The notes: generated by a model from the letters alone, not told the origin. Positions 34,074-44,032 are shown, counted from the stretch's first letter. The stretch: DNA of 64,000 nucleotides from Novosphingobium sp. (GCF_020852455.1 NZ_JADZAT010000027.1:39265-103264); one strand, 5' to 3'. Program-made: numbers and translations.

Positions 34074-34859
34074 TTAGGCAGTGAGTTCCGATTTCGCCGC
34101 CTTTGCCGCCTTGCGCTTGAGGCTGCTTTCAGCTTTCTTGATGACGGCGCGCGCAGCTTTGGCAGGCTCTGAATCAAGCGCGTCACGCTTGATCACTTCG
34201 CCCACCAGAATATCTCGCAATTCGTGATCGGCGACCTTCAAGCCATCGAAGAGACGGCGAAACTCCTTGCGGATGGCACCGATCACGGGCTCTGACAGCA
34301 AGGTTTCAGCGATAACATAGCGATTCACGATCTGCGCCTGCCGATGGAACGCATCAAGTGTTTCGCTGGTGATCGCTTCACGACAGAGCATGTAAAGCCT
34401 GGCTACATCTTCCTGACTGCGACCGATCGTTGCCATGTCGAACGAAACGACCTCTTCCCAATCGATCGGCTGGGCAAATTTGATGCGATAGACCTTCCAA
34501 CTGATCGCGTTGGAAAGGATTACCCATTCAATTCCATTGTGGGCGCCATAGTTGACTGCCTGGCGAATGTGGTTTTCGTTCAGTGTCGTTCCAGCTGACT
34601 TGATTTCGCAGAGATAATGAACCTTGCCGCCAACCTTGACGGCGAGATCGCAATAAGTACCTCTGATTTGCTGCTCGCTGGTCAGTTCGCCATATTTGTC
34701 ATAGCCGAAGATGTCGCAGAACATGTCCTTGACGATCGTGACCGTGTCGGCTTCCGATACGTCCTTCTCGACAGCCTTCTTGGCAATTCCCTGATACCGT
34801 CGAATCCCGGCGACTATGCGGTCGGCAACCTTTTTTGGAACCTTGATGGACAACGCCAT
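34074..34859 (-). CDS. Orphan HsdR_N-like PD-(D/E)XK nuclease domain protein
   Basis: The 261-residue protein resembles the N-terminal nuclease domain of type I restriction R subunits. It has a catalytic-type Asp71 (TYCDLAV), Glu85-Ile-Lys87 (CEIKSAG) and the downstream Q100-x3-Y104 motif (RQAVNYG). A helical C-terminal half ends in a Lys/Ala-rich tail. No helicase, HsdM or HsdS partner lies nearby. Lower GC than its neighbours suggests transfer. It might be a defence or DNA-repair nuclease, or a restriction remnant; activity is unproven. Confidence 0.75.
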   Translation of the reverse strand: MALSIKVPKKVADRIVAGIRRYQGIAKKAVEKDVSEADTVTIVKDMFCDIFGYDKYGELTSEQQIRGTYCDLAVKVGGKVHYLCEIKSAGTTLNENHIRQAVNYGAHNGIEWVILSNAISWKVYRIKFAQPIDWEEVVSFDMATIGRSQEDVARLYMLCREAITSETLDAFHRQAQIVNRYVIAETLLSEPVIGAIRKEFRRLFDGLKVADHELRDILVGEVIKRDALDSEPAKAARAVIKKAESSLKRKAAKAAKSELTA

Positions 34860-35081
34860 GGCTTCTCTCCTGAAAGAGTTGGTCTATTGGTTGCAATGAC
34901 CGTTGTTAGTTGATTTCAGGCGCAGGTTAAAGTGATCTGCCAGACAATCGTGCCTGTTGGGTTTGCCTGAACAGGCAGGGGATATGTCCTCTAACGGGAC
35001 TGACTGGGCCATTGCATCGTGCATTCGCATCGGACTACATGCTCACAGGGTCGTCCAAGATTGCCGCCGGGGGAGTTGGCA

Positions 35082-35336
35082 ATGGACAATCGTGTGCCCG
35101 AAAACGAAAGCTATGGCGTCCTGGTCAACTGGGGGATGCAGACGCTGGGGTCCAAGCTCGATCTCAAGCTGCAATGTGCCGGATCGACCCGCTGCGCAGA
35201 CCGCGCGGCGCTGGACGACCATCACATCCTGATGACCCGCGAACAAGCCGCAGTGCTGGCCAACTATCTCTACGAAGTCAGCGGCAACACCCCGCCGCGG
35301 CCACGCCGGGGGCTGTTTGGCCGCTGGTTCGGCTAA
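35082..35336 (+). CDS. Small conserved-type hypothetical protein
   Basis: An 84-residue protein with no family I recognise. It starts at an ATG with GGGGGAG 7-13 nt upstream and has Cys28 and Cys34 around ...AGSTR. The middle, HILMTREQAAVLANYLYEVSG, is an amphipathic helix, and the end is basic and aromatic (RRGLFGRWFG), which could touch the membrane. Codon use is GC3-rich, which supports a real gene. Confidence 0.6.
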   Translation: MDNRVPENESYGVLVNWGMQTLGSKLDLKLQCAGSTRCADRAALDDHHILMTREQAAVLANYLYEVSGNTPPRPRRGLFGRWFG

Positions 35337-35669
35337 GTCCTTTCCTACATCGCGGCGGGCAGGCATGCTGATCTGATGCAAAGAGCTGCGAAGCCGCGAT
35401 GATTCCCGGTGTGATCCTGCCCTGCCCCCTTCCCAAAGCCGCGCCACCAGCGCGGCTTTGGCGCATCTGGGCCTGGCCTATGGCCCGCAATTCAGGAACG
35501 CCGCGCATGTGTTTCATCAACTTGCATTTTCCGCACTTGCCCGCACCGGCAGCAAATCAATTTGAATCATCACCTTGCCGCACGTGTCTTACTATGATAA
35601 CACAGCTTGCATCTTGGCCGCTTGCACTCCACATTGGGGTGAGGACAACTGCTTACGGAATGTGAACCC
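35337..35669. other. 333-bp intergenic region upstream of telA
   Basis: Contains a strong hairpin at 35433-35461 and, further right, A/T-richer sequence with a possible promoter (TTGCCG at 35575-35580 and TAACAC at 35598-35603, 17 bp apart) for the telA operon. No credible reading frame was found. Confidence 0.4.
35433..35461. terminator. Perfect 12-bp hairpin with A/T flanks
   Basis: 35433-35444 pairs fully with 35450-35461 around a 5-nt loop (CACCA). The stem starts with CCAAAG and ends with CTTTGG. It is about 100 bp after the small gene at 35082 and could terminate it, although no T-run follows. Confidence 0.45.
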
Positions 35670-36878
35670 ATGGCCACAACGCCTGTCGATACCGCCACCG
35701 CCACCCCGCTCAACCTTACCCCGCCCGATCCGGTGCCGGTGGTTGCGCCCGAAGCGGCGGCCGGGCTTGTACCGGTTTCAGCGGCCGACAAGTCAAAGCT
35801 TGATACCAAGGTCGATGCCTTCGTTGCCGATCTGATCGCTTCGGATTCGAATTCGCCCGAATTCGGCAAGAAGGTCGATCAGATCACCAACATGGGCCGC
35901 AAGGAGATTGCGGCGGCGGCGGGCATGTCGAACCGCTTCCTCGATCGCCCGGTGCGCGCGATGGACAAGGACGCCGGGGTCGGTGCGAACCTGGCCGAAC
36001 TGCGCCGCACGGTCGAAACGCTCGATCCGGGCAAGCACGGCCAGCTTTCGACCGGGCGCAAGATCCTGGGCTTCATCCCGTTCGGCAACACGATGAAGCG
36101 CTATTTCGAATCGTACCAGTCGGCCCAGACCCACATCCAGTCGATCCTCACCCACCTCGCCTCGGGCAAGGATGAGCTGCTGATGGACAATGCCGCGATC
36201 GATGTTGAACGGCAGAAGCTGTGGGAGGCGATGGGCCAGCTGGAGCAGATGATCCACATTTCCAAGGCGCTCGACGCCAAGCTGGAAACCACCGCGAACG
36301 ACCTCGATTCGACCGATCCGGCCAAGGCCAAGGCGATCCGCGAAAGCGCGTTGTTCTATGTCCGCCAGCGCACCCAGGATCTGCTGACCCAGATGGCGGT
36401 TTCGGTGCAGGGTTACCTGGCGCTGGACCTGGTCAAGAAGAACAACGTCGAACTGGTCAAGGGCGTTGACCGCGCCAGCACCACCACGGTTGGCGCGCTG
36501 CGCACCGCGGTGACCGTGGCCCAGGCGCTGACCAACCAGCGACTGGTGCTGGAACAGATCACCGCGCTCAATTCGACCACCGCCAATATCATCGATTCGA
36601 CCAGCACCCTGCTGCGCGAGCAGACCGGGCGGATCCACGAACAGGCCGCCAGCTCGACCATTCCGGTCGAAGTGCTGCAGCGCGCCTTCCAGAACATCTA
36701 TGACACGATGGACAATATCGACCAGTTCAAGGTCAAGGCGCTCGACAGCATGAAGCAGACGGTCACCACGCTGTCGGCCGAGCTGGAAAAGAGCAAGGGC
36801 TACATCGCCCGCGCCGAAGGCGCCGCGCAGGCCCAGGCGATGCACGATGCGCCCGGCCTGCTGAGCCTGGAGGGGTAA
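35670..36878 (+). CDS. telA: TelA-family (toxic anion resistance) protein
   Basis: The 402-residue, largely helical protein has the TelA signature: a Pro/Ala-rich N-terminus, LIASDSNSPEFGKKVDQI, FIPFGNTMKRYFESYQSAQTHIQSIL, VSVQGYLALDLVKKNNVELVKGVDRAS, and a C-terminal coiled-coil segment. TelA (KlaB) was named from tellurite resistance, but chromosomal copies are more likely envelope-stress or membrane-associated proteins. It is the first gene of a tightly coupled three-gene operon. Confidence 0.9.
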   Translation: MATTPVDTATATPLNLTPPDPVPVVAPEAAAGLVPVSAADKSKLDTKVDAFVADLIASDSNSPEFGKKVDQITNMGRKEIAAAAGMSNRFLDRPVRAMDKDAGVGANLAELRRTVETLDPGKHGQLSTGRKILGFIPFGNTMKRYFESYQSAQTHIQSILTHLASGKDELLMDNAAIDVERQKLWEAMGQLEQMIHISKALDAKLETTANDLDSTDPAKAKAIRESALFYVRQRTQDLLTQMAVSVQGYLALDLVKKNNVELVKGVDRASTTTVGALRTAVTVAQALTNQRLVLEQITALNSTTANIIDSTSTLLREQTGRIHEQAASSTIPVEVLQRAFQNIYDTMDNIDQFKVKALDSMKQTVTTLSAELEKSKGYIARAEGAAQAQAMHDAPGLLSLEG

Positions 36879-37622
36879 GTGGCCGGCGAAGCCCACCAGT
36901 CTGACATGATCATCGGCGCGGCCCGGCGCAGCCTGGTGGACCAGCGCGCCGGCGGCCGCCGGGTGCTGCCACAAGGCGCGCGGCAGATCCGCCGGGGCCA
37001 CCTGGGCCGCAAGCTGCGCAATGTGGCGCTGGCGGTGGGCGCGATCTGGATCGGGCTGTCGATCGTCGGCACGGTGATCGAAGGGATCGGTTTTTCCGGG
37101 CTGATGCTGGGCGCGTTGGCCACGGCCGGGGCGGTCTGGCTGTTCGGCAAGTATCCGCAGATGAAGATGCCCGGGATCGAGGACCTCAACCCGGCGCAGA
37201 CCGACGTGCGCCGGCTGGTTGGCCAGACCGAGCTGTGGCTGGAAGGCCAGCGCGCCGCGCTGCCGCCTCCGGCGGTGCAACTGGTCGATCACATCGGCCT
37301 GCAGCTGGACGTGCTGGGCGCGCAGCTGGCGCAGTCGGACCAGGATCACCCCAAGGCCGGCGAAGTGCGCAAGCTGGTGGGCGAACACCTGCCCGGGCTG
37401 GTCCAGGGCTATCGCCAGATCCCCGAGCACCTGCGCTATGAAGAACGCGCCGGATCGAGCCCCAACAAGCAATTGCTGGACGGGCTGCAGACGATCAGCG
37501 CCGAGATCGACAGCGTCACCCGCCAGCTGGCGATGGGGCCGATCGACAATCTGGCGATCCAGACCCGCTATCTGGAATACAAGTACGGTGAAGCCGACGA
37601 AGGCGGATCGGGGCCCGCCTGA
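36879..37622 (+). CDS. XpaC-like membrane protein in the telA operon
   Basis: The 247-residue protein starts at a GTG immediately after the telA stop. It has two hydrophobic segments (about residues 46-64 and 72-90) and a helical cytoplasmic part. Architecture and position next to telA fit the XpaC (5-bromo-4-chloroindolyl phosphate hydrolysis) family, which also neighbours TelA homologues in Firmicutes. The hydrolysis name is historical; real function unknown. Its stop overlaps the next start (TGATG). Confidence 0.6.
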   Translation: MAGEAHQSDMIIGAARRSLVDQRAGGRRVLPQGARQIRRGHLGRKLRNVALAVGAIWIGLSIVGTVIEGIGFSGLMLGALATAGAVWLFGKYPQMKMPGIEDLNPAQTDVRRLVGQTELWLEGQRAALPPPAVQLVDHIGLQLDVLGAQLAQSDQDHPKAGEVRKLVGEHLPGLVQGYRQIPEHLRYEERAGSSPNKQLLDGLQTISAEIDSVTRQLAMGPIDNLAIQTRYLEYKYGEADEGGSGPA

Positions 37623-37918
37623 TGCGCATCCCGATCCCGCACAGCCTGGGCCGTGACGAGGCCCGCCGCCGCCTGCAATCGCGCAGCGGCGAAATCGCCG
37701 GGCTGTTCCCGGGCGGCATGGCCGACGTCAAGGTCGATTGGCCGCACGAGGACCAGATGGACCTGCACGTCACCGCGATGGGCAAGAGCGTCGCCGGTCA
37801 GGTAGAGATCGCCGACAGCACGGTAACCTTCGTGATCGACCTGCCGCCCGCACTGTCCTTTGTCGAGCCGATGATCCGCGGCGCGGTGGAGCAGAAGGCG
37901 CGCAAGCTGCTGACCTAG
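37622..37918 (+). CDS. PHA-system (PHA_gran_rgn) family small protein
   Basis: The 98-residue protein matches the polyhydroxyalkanoic-acid-system family: MRIPIPHSLGRDEARRRLQ at the start, MDLHVTAMGKSVAGQVEIADSTVTFVIDLP in the middle and a C-terminal FVEPMIRGAVEQKARKLL. The family was defined near PHA granule genes, but none are here, and it is broadly distributed. Cotranslated with the XpaC-like gene. Confidence 0.78.
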   Translation: MRIPIPHSLGRDEARRRLQSRSGEIAGLFPGGMADVKVDWPHEDQMDLHVTAMGKSVAGQVEIADSTVTFVIDLPPALSFVEPMIRGAVEQKARKLLT

Positions 37919-38355
37919 AGGTCGCGCTCCAGCTCCAGGTAGTCGCGCGGGATCTTCAGTTGCTGCGCCGCGATCCGGGTCTCGCTGAGGAACAGCAGCA
38001 GCGCCCACATCATCAAGGCGACCGCGACCATGAAGGTCCCGGCAGCCAGGCGTTGCAGCTCTAGCCCGGCCAGTTCCTGCAGGAACAGCACTGCCACCGT
38101 GGTGCCGATCGCCAGGCCGCTGGAAACCAGCAACCCGATCGCGCGGGTGATCAGACGGATCCGCCGATCAAGCAGACGGATTTCAGCGACGACCATGTCG
38201 TGTTCCGGCCCCTCGGTCGCCATGTGCAGTCCCTGCAAATGGCGCGAGCGATCGACCACCCGGCCCAGCCGGGTCGACAAGAGGTTCATGATGTTGCCGA
38301 TCGCCACCAGCACGAAGACCGGAGCGAGCGCGAGCTGGATAGTCTGGGCGATCAT
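37915..38355 (-). CDS. DUF2721 membrane protein
   Basis: The 146-residue protein has three membrane segments (about 1-25, 65-90, 100-125) and the DUF2721 signature in the first loop: GNIMNLLSTRLGRVVDRSRHLQ. Start MIAQTIQLAL at 38355 is preferred over the longer frame, which adds a non-hydrophobic leader. Function unknown. It converges on the telA operon with a 4-bp overlap. Confidence 0.8.
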   Translation of the reverse strand: MIAQTIQLALAPVFVLVAIGNIMNLLSTRLGRVVDRSRHLQGLHMATEGPEHDMVVAEIRLLDRRIRLITRAIGLLVSSGLAIGTTVAVLFLQELAGLELQRLAAGTFMVAVALMMWALLLFLSETRIAAQQLKIPRDYLELERDL

Positions 38356-38438
38356 GGGCAGATACCTAGCTGGAGCAGAGGTCTGCGCAAAGCCACTTGT
38401 AATCCTGTATTCAGCCTGACTCTGCCAATGGAGCACCC

Positions 38439-38981
38439 ATGACCCGCAAGCTTCTCCTTCCCGCCCTTGCCCTCGCCGCCCTGGCGCTGTCGGGCTGCGC
38501 GGTGCTGTCAAAGCATCCGGTTGGCAACACCGCAGTGCCTCAGCCGGCCAAGTCGGTAGAGCTGAACCGCTATCTTGGGCGGTGGTACGAAGTGGCGCGC
38601 TATGAACAGGCCTTCCAGAAGGACTGCGACGGGGTGACCGCCGACTATGCCCTGCGCCCCGATGGCAAGATTTCGGTGCTCAACGCCTGCCGCAAGCCCG
38701 ATGGCAAGCGCAAGCAAGCCGAAGGCAAGGCCAAGCTGGTCGATACCGCCACGGGCGCCAAACTGAAGGTCAGCTTCTTCGGGCCGTTCTATGGCGACTA
38801 CTGGGTGCTCGACCGGGCGGAGGACTACAGCTGGTCAATCGTTGGTGAGCCATCGGGCCGATACCTGTGGATCCTGACCCGCGAGGCCCAGCCCGGCCAG
38901 GTCCAGCTTGATGCGCTGATCGCCCGGGCGCGGGCGCTGGGCTATGACACCGCGATGCTGCGGATCACCCGCCAGCCCTGA
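38439..38981 (+). CDS. blc: Bacterial lipocalin lipoprotein (Blc-like)
   Basis: The 180-residue protein has a lipobox (LSGC, Cys20). A lipocalin domain follows with YLGRWYEVARYEQAFQKDCDGVTADY, the GxW motif at the start of the barrel, FFGPFYGDYWVLD, and YLWILTREAQ near the end. Blc-type lipocalins are outer-membrane lipoproteins that bind lysolipids or fatty acids. Single gene. Confidence 0.93.
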   Translation: MTRKLLLPALALAALALSGCAVLSKHPVGNTAVPQPAKSVELNRYLGRWYEVARYEQAFQKDCDGVTADYALRPDGKISVLNACRKPDGKRKQAEGKAKLVDTATGAKLKVSFFGPFYGDYWVLDRAEDYSWSIVGEPSGRYLWILTREAQPGQVQLDALIARARALGYDTAMLRITRQP

Positions 38982-38987
38982 CCGCAG

Positions 38988-39713
38988 TCAGAAGAAGAAC
39001 TTCTGTTGCCAGTAAAAGGTCGAGGTAATCGGATCGCCCGCGCCATTGGTGGCGGGTTTGAAGCGCAGCCGCTCGATCGCCAGCCGGCAGGTGACCGCAT
39101 CGGTATCGGGAAAGCCACTTGACCGATAGACCCGGCAAGCGGTTGCCCGGCCGCTGGGACTGATCGTCAGCGCGACGATATTGGACTTGCCGATCCGCGC
39201 CTCGCGTCCGCCAGGGGGCAGCGGGAAATCCCCCGCGCGGTCGATCTGGCCCGAGATGTGGACTGCCTTGGTCGCCCGGCCGCCGCCCGATCCATCGCCG
39301 CCATTACCCGAACCCGGTCCATTGCCGGGCCCGCCGGCGCCGGTGCCATTGCCCTGGCTGGCCGCGCCCGAAGTTACCGCACTGCCGGTACTGGCGGCCT
39401 TGGGCGCGGGCTTGGGCGCAATTGCTATCTTGGGCGCCGGGGCCTTGCTGGCGCTGGCGATCGCCTTCTTGCCCGCTTCGCCCGATTTGCCGGCCGCGTC
39501 GGGCTGCTGCGCCGGAGGCGGCTTGGGCGGCGGGGTGGTGATCGTGACGGTGAAAGTCGAGAGAACCTTTTCGACCGCCTTGGCGGTGAAATCGGGTGCG
39601 AAAGCCCGAACCAGCCCCAGGATCACCAGAACATGCGCGGCGATCACCAGCAGCGCAACGCCCAGCTTGGTGCGCGGTGGCGGATCGGGATTGAAGTCGT
39701 CCTCGTCGTCCAT
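38988..39713 (-). CDS. tonB: TonB-family energy transducer
   Basis: The 241-residue protein has one N-terminal membrane anchor (about 17-37), a Pro/Lys/Ala and Gly-rich periplasmic spacer (including a long Gly-Asn-Ser stretch), and a TonB C-terminal domain (NIVALTISPSGRATACRVYRSSGFPDTDAVTCRLAIERLRFKPA). It carries two Cys residues. It could serve receptors such as the one at the left edge. It is 37 bp downstream of the exporter adaptor gene and may share that transcript. Confidence 0.88.
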   Translation of the reverse strand: MDDEDDFNPDPPPRTKLGVALLVIAAHVLVILGLVRAFAPDFTAKAVEKVLSTFTVTITTPPPKPPPAQQPDAAGKSGEAGKKAIASASKAPAPKIAIAPKPAPKAASTGSAVTSGAASQGNGTGAGGPGNGPGSGNGGDGSGGGRATKAVHISGQIDRAGDFPLPPGGREARIGKSNIVALTISPSGRATACRVYRSSGFPDTDAVTCRLAIERLRFKPATNGAGDPITSTFYWQQKFFF

Positions 39714-39750
39714 CGTCAGACTATGCCATCGCCTTGTTGTATCGGCAAAC

Positions 39751-40959
39751 TTATCCGCCGGTCGGTCGAACCTTGATGCCGTCCTTCACCTTTTCGCCGG
39801 GGTGGAGCACTACCTGATCGCCCGCGCCCAATCCGCTCAACACTTCGGCAGCACTGTCGTTCATGTGCCCGACCTTGACCGCCTTCAGTCGCGCGCGGCC
39901 ATCGCTGCCGATCGTGAAGACCGCCCAGCCCTGGCCCTGGCGGAACAACGCGCCCAGCGGCACCTGCAGTACGTCGGGCGCCGACCACAGCTCAATCCGC
40001 ACCGTCACCCGGAAACCATGCCCCAGGCGCTGCCAGGCCGCCTGCTGATCGACCAGGTCGATCACCACGTTGACCCGCTGTTCTTCCACCCCCAGCGCCG
40101 AGATCTTGGTGAAACCGAATGGTTCGACCAGCCGCACCCGCCCTCGCAATGGTGCATCGCCGCCCCAGGCATCGATCGCCACCGCCGCGCCCGGGCGAAC
40201 TTTGACCGCATCGGCCGAAAGCATGTCCGACACGATCTCGATCGCGCCGGGATCGCCCAGTTCCATCAGATGGGTACCCGCAACCACCGGGCTGCGGCTT
40301 TCCTCCAGCACGCGCAGCACTGTGCCGGAAATCGGCGCCAGCACCCGCACAATCTGGCCGCGCGGTGGAGCCGCCGCTCCGCGCAAACTGGCCTGGGCCG
40401 CCTGCAGCGCATGGAGTGCCGCATCCTGGGCCTGGCTCGCCTCAGCCCGAGCAGCGCGGGCCTGGGCCAGCGCGGCCCTGGCCTGATCGAACCGGGCGCG
40501 CGAGACGAACCCGGCGGGCAGCAGCGCATTGACCCGGTTATAGTCCGCAAGAGCCAGCTGCTCGGCCGCACGGGCTTCCTGCACGCGGGCCCGGGCCCCG
40601 GCCAGCTGAGCCTGTAGCCCGCCAATATTGGCCACGGTGGTCGAATAGCTGCGGGCATCGACCGGATCTGAAGTAATCGGCTGGATTTCGGCCAGCAGGG
40701 TCTGTCCGCGGGTGACGACCGCCCCGGCCTTGAACGGGACACGCAGCAGCTCGCCGGTAACCGGGGCGGCAACGGTGTAGAGATCGCGCACCCGGGTTTC
40801 GCCCAGATCGTCGATCGTCACTGCCAGCGGCCCGCGCGTGACCTTGGCGGCCTCAACCTCCAGCGCGGGCGTACGCAGCATCATCCAGGCCGCCAGAGCC
40901 AGCGCCAGCACGATCAGCAGACCGACGATCCGTGGACCGGTGAACATCTTGGCTTTCAT
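39751..40959 (-). CDS. Periplasmic adaptor (membrane-fusion protein, HlyD/MacA-like)
   Basis: The 402-residue protein has an N-terminal membrane anchor, a split lipoyl domain (VTGELLRVPFKAGAVVTRGQTL; LAPISGTVLRVLEESRSPVVAGTHL), a coiled-coil hairpin rich in Ala/Gln/Arg, and a beta-barrel region. It links an inner-membrane ABC pump to the periplasm or an outer-membrane channel. Start ATG 40959 has GGGAG 7 nt upstream; a GTG at 40965 overlaps the permease stop. No outer-membrane channel gene is present here. Confidence 0.88.
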   Translation of the reverse strand: MKAKMFTGPRIVGLLIVLALALAAWMMLRTPALEVEAAKVTRGPLAVTIDDLGETRVRDLYTVAAPVTGELLRVPFKAGAVVTRGQTLLAEIQPITSDPVDARSYSTTVANIGGLQAQLAGARARVQEARAAEQLALADYNRVNALLPAGFVSRARFDQARAALAQARAARAEASQAQDAALHALQAAQASLRGAAAPPRGQIVRVLAPISGTVLRVLEESRSPVVAGTHLMELGDPGAIEIVSDMLSADAVKVRPGAAVAIDAWGGDAPLRGRVRLVEPFGFTKISALGVEEQRVNVVIDLVDQQAAWQRLGHGFRVTVRIELWSAPDVLQVPLGALFRQGQGWAVFTIGSDGRARLKAVKVGHMNDSAAEVLSGLGAGDQVVLHPGEKVKDGIKVRPTGG

Positions 40960-40961
40960 GG

Positions 40962-43322
40962 TCACTCCCGAGTCTTGAGCGCTCTTACCAGATCAAGCCG
41001 GTCTGCGCTGCGGCGGATCAGCCAGGCGGTGGCAGCGGCGGCCAGAGCCACCACCAGCACCCCCTCGCCCAGGGTGCGTGTGCTGACCGCCGACGGGATC
41101 AGGAACAGGTCGGAGGAAAAGCTGGCGGCGATATAGCGCGACAGCGCGATCCCCAGCGCCAGCCCCAGCGGCAGCGCGGCCAGCGCCAGCAGCGCCTGTT
41201 CGCCCAGCAGGACAAAGCCAGCCTCGGCCTTGCGGTAGCCCAGCACCCGCATCGAGGCGAGATCGCGGGCACGCTCGGACAGGCTGATCCGCGCCGAAGT
41301 ATAGGTCACTCCGGCAACGATCAGCATGGCAAATATGGTGTTGAACAGGGTCACGATCCCCATCGACTGGCCAATCGTCTCACGAATTCCGCGCAGTGCG
41401 GCGCTGGCGACCGAGACTCCGGCGACCATCGGCACCTGCTTGAGCCGGGCAAAGAGCGCATCGCGTCCCGCCGCATCGGCCATGACATAGGCCCCGCTCG
41501 CCACATCGCCTTCGCGCAGCAGACGGTTGAGCAAACCGCGCTCGACCACCAGTGCCGCCCCCAGCGGCACATCGACTACCCGCGCCACAGGCAGGGTGAA
41601 GCGCACCCGCTCACCTTCGGTCACCCGCACCGCGATGCTGTCACCAGGCTTCAGTGCCAGTTTGCGAGCAAGCTGGCTGGATACGATCGCGCCATTGGGG
41701 CCGGGTTCGATTACTTCATCGTCCAGCGTAACCAGCCGCATCAGCTGCGCACCGGCCGGCAAACCCAACAGCGCCTCACGCTGCTGGCGCGGGCCGTTCG
41801 ACAGGTCGGCAGAAACTCCGCGCCACGGTTCGATCCGCTGGACGCCGGGCAGCGCGGCCAGCTCGTGCAGGGCATGGGCATCGCGCGGCTCGGCAAAGGC
41901 GATCGACAGGTCGGCGCGCTGGCCGCGATCAAAGGTCAGCTCGATCATCTTGTCGACATTGTCGGTCGAACTGGCCGAGGCGACATAGAGCGCCAGCGCG
42001 GCGGCCAGCCCGGCAATGCTGGCAAGCGAACGCAGCGGGCGGCGGGCCAGCCCGCGCAGGATCATCCGCGATGGCTCATCGGGCAGCAGCGGCACCAGCC
42101 GCCCGGTCAGTCCATGCGCGGAAAAGTGCGCCGGGGCGGGCGGACGCATTGCTTCGGCCGGGGTCAGCCGCTGTGCGCGCCAGACCGATCCGGCGGCACC
42201 CGCCAATACGGCGAGCAGCGCCAGCCCGGCCGCGCCAAGATAGATGTCCAGCCCGGCAATGAAGGTCAGGAACGGGAACGAGAAATACTCCTGATACAGC
42301 TCCGCGATCCCGCGCCCCATCCAGGTCCCCAGACCCCAGCCGGCCAGCACTCCGCCCAACGAGAGCAGCAGCGCAAGCTGGGCATAGTGTGCGACAATCG
42401 CACCACTGCGATAACCGAAGGCCTTGAGCAGCCCGATCACCTCGCGCTCGGTATCGACCAGCCGGGCGAGCAGAATGTTGAGCAGGAAAGCCGCAACGCC
42501 CAGGAAGACCGGCGGCAGGATTTCAACGGTGGTGCGCAACTGGTCGATCTCGCTTGAAACGAAGCGGTCGGAAACCATCATGTCGCGCCCGAAGGCGCCG
42601 GTCGCGCCGTATTGCGCGGTGGCCAGATCGATCCGGCGGATCGCCTCGGCCCGGTCCGCACCGGGGGCCAGCCGGACCAGCGCCTCGTTGAACCCGTCGC
42701 GCAGGTCGAGCGCAGCAGCCAAAGGCTCGCGCGCCATCCACAGCACCCCGAAGCGGCGGTTGTCTGGAAAGATCTGTCCAGGCGCGACCGCATAGACATA
42801 TTCGGGTGACAGCGCGGTGCCAACCAGCCGCAGCGTGATCCGTTTGCCATGGACCAGCGCCGGCAGAGTGCTGCCCAGCTCAAGCCGGGCGGCGCGCACG
42901 AAGGATTCGCTGGCCACCACTTCATCGGGCGCATCGCGGCGCGGCAGGCGCCCGGATCGCAGCACCAGCTGGTTGGTCGATACCGGCAAGGAGTGGAGCC
43001 GCGCGGTGACCGGTTCGGCAATCCCCGCGATATCGAGCATGGCCGCACTGCCGATCCGGCTTTCAACCCCGGCCACCCCCGGAATCTGACGCAAATCGCG
43101 CGCTGTGCTGTCCGGCGCGCGCCGCAGCGGCACCCACAGGTCAGCCAGGACATAGCGCGCGTAATAGTCGGCCCGGGTCGCCTCAAGCGAGCGGATCATC
43201 CCGAAGCTCATCACCGCCATGCCTACCCCCGCCGCCATCACCAGCGCGATCGCCAGCGCCTGGGCGCGCAGCCGCCACAGGTCGCGCAGCAGCTTGGCGG
43301 TAAGCGGCGGCAGGCGTTTCAC
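40962..43322 (-). CDS. ABC transporter permease, FtsX-like, large type
   Basis: The 786-residue protein has about eight membrane helices in two FtsX-like halves, with large periplasmic regions after helix 1 and helix 4-5. The second FtsX motif ([21 protein letters not shown]) is clear; the first is [20 protein letters not shown]. This duplicated FtsX form acts in MacB- or LolCDE-like mechanotransmission export. Starts and stops overlap both neighbours by ATGA-type contacts. Confidence 0.9.
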   Translation of the reverse strand: MKRLPPLTAKLLRDLWRLRAQALAIALVMAAGVGMAVMSFGMIRSLEATRADYYARYVLADLWVPLRRAPDSTARDLRQIPGVAGVESRIGSAAMLDIAGIAEPVTARLHSLPVSTNQLVLRSGRLPRRDAPDEVVASESFVRAARLELGSTLPALVHGKRITLRLVGTALSPEYVYAVAPGQIFPDNRRFGVLWMAREPLAAALDLRDGFNEALVRLAPGADRAEAIRRIDLATAQYGATGAFGRDMMVSDRFVSSEIDQLRTTVEILPPVFLGVAAFLLNILLARLVDTEREVIGLLKAFGYRSGAIVAHYAQLALLLSLGGVLAGWGLGTWMGRGIAELYQEYFSFPFLTFIAGLDIYLGAAGLALLAVLAGAAGSVWRAQRLTPAEAMRPPAPAHFSAHGLTGRLVPLLPDEPSRMILRGLARRPLRSLASIAGLAAALALYVASASSTDNVDKMIELTFDRGQRADLSIAFAEPRDAHALHELAALPGVQRIEPWRGVSADLSNGPRQQREALLGLPAGAQLMRLVTLDDEVIEPGPNGAIVSSQLARKLALKPGDSIAVRVTEGERVRFTLPVARVVDVPLGAALVVERGLLNRLLREGDVASGAYVMADAAGRDALFARLKQVPMVAGVSVASAALRGIRETIGQSMGIVTLFNTIFAMLIVAGVTYTSARISLSERARDLASMRVLGYRKAEAGFVLLGEQALLALAALPLGLALGIALSRYIAASFSSDLFLIPSAVSTRTLGEGVLVVALAAAATAWLIRRSADRLDLVRALKTRE

Positions 43323-44032
43323 CAGCTCAGCTCGGCCGGGCTGCGACGAACCGGATTGCGGCTGTGCGACGCAATCGCGCCATCGGCAAAACGGATAACT
43401 TCATCGGCCATGTCGGCGATCACCGCGTTGTGGGTGATGATGAACACGGTGGTGCCCACCTCGCGATTGATCGTATCGAGCGCGGACAGCACCCGTGCAC
43501 CAGTGGCACTGTCCAGCGCGCCGGTTGGCTCATCGCAGAGCAGCACCGCCGGGCGCTTGGCAATCGCCCGGGCAATCGCCACGCGTTGCTGCTCGCCACC
43601 CGACAATTGGGCGGGAAAATGGTCGAGCCGGTCGCCCAGCCCGACCAGCGCCAAGGCTTCTTCGGGCAGCATCGGATCCTCGGCTATGTCGGTAATCAGC
43701 TGGACATTCTCACGGGCGGTGAGCGAGGCGATCAGGTTGTAGAACTGGAACACGAACCCGACCGAGGCGCGGCGGTATTCGGTCAGGCCATCAGCATCGA
43801 GCGCGGTCAGCTCAAGATCGCCGAACCAGGCCTGGCCCGAGCTTGCCGTATCAAGCCCGCCCAGAATGTTGAGCAGCGTTGATTTGCCCGATCCCGAGGG
43901 ACCAAGCAGCACCAGCAGCTCGCCCTTGTGGACACTGAGATCCACCCCGCGCAGCGCATGGACCGCAGTGGCGCCTTCGCCATAGGACTTGGTGAGGCCA
44001 AGGGTGCGATAGATCACCTCGCCCCGATCCAT
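43319..44032 (-). CDS. ABC transporter ATP-binding protein (MacB/LolD-like)
   Basis: The 237-residue ATPase has Walker [11 protein letters not shown]-loop [13 protein letters not shown] signature [14 protein letters not shown], Walker [13 protein letters not shown] and the H-loop ITHN. Family preference is for FtsX-type permeases. It overlaps the permease start by 4 bp, and its own start overlaps the beta-CASP stop by one base (TGATG). The four genes are probably one operon. Confidence 0.95.
   Translation of the reverse strand: MDRGEVIYRTLGLTKSYGEGATAVHALRGVDLSVHKGELLVLLGPSGSGKSTLLNILGGLDTASSGQAWFGDLELTALDADGLTEYRRASVGFVFQFYNLIASLTARENVQLITDIAEDPMLPEEALALVGLGDRLDHFPAQLSGGEQQRVAIARAIAKRPAVLLCDEPTGALDSATGARVLSALDTINREVGTTVFIITHNAVIADMADEVIRFADGAIASHSRNPVRRSPAELSW

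Noticed and set aside
31815..34859. Complete insertion sequence or integrase in the accessory patch
   Set aside because: No transposase or recombinase frame was found; only repeats, toxin-antitoxin genes and the nuclease.
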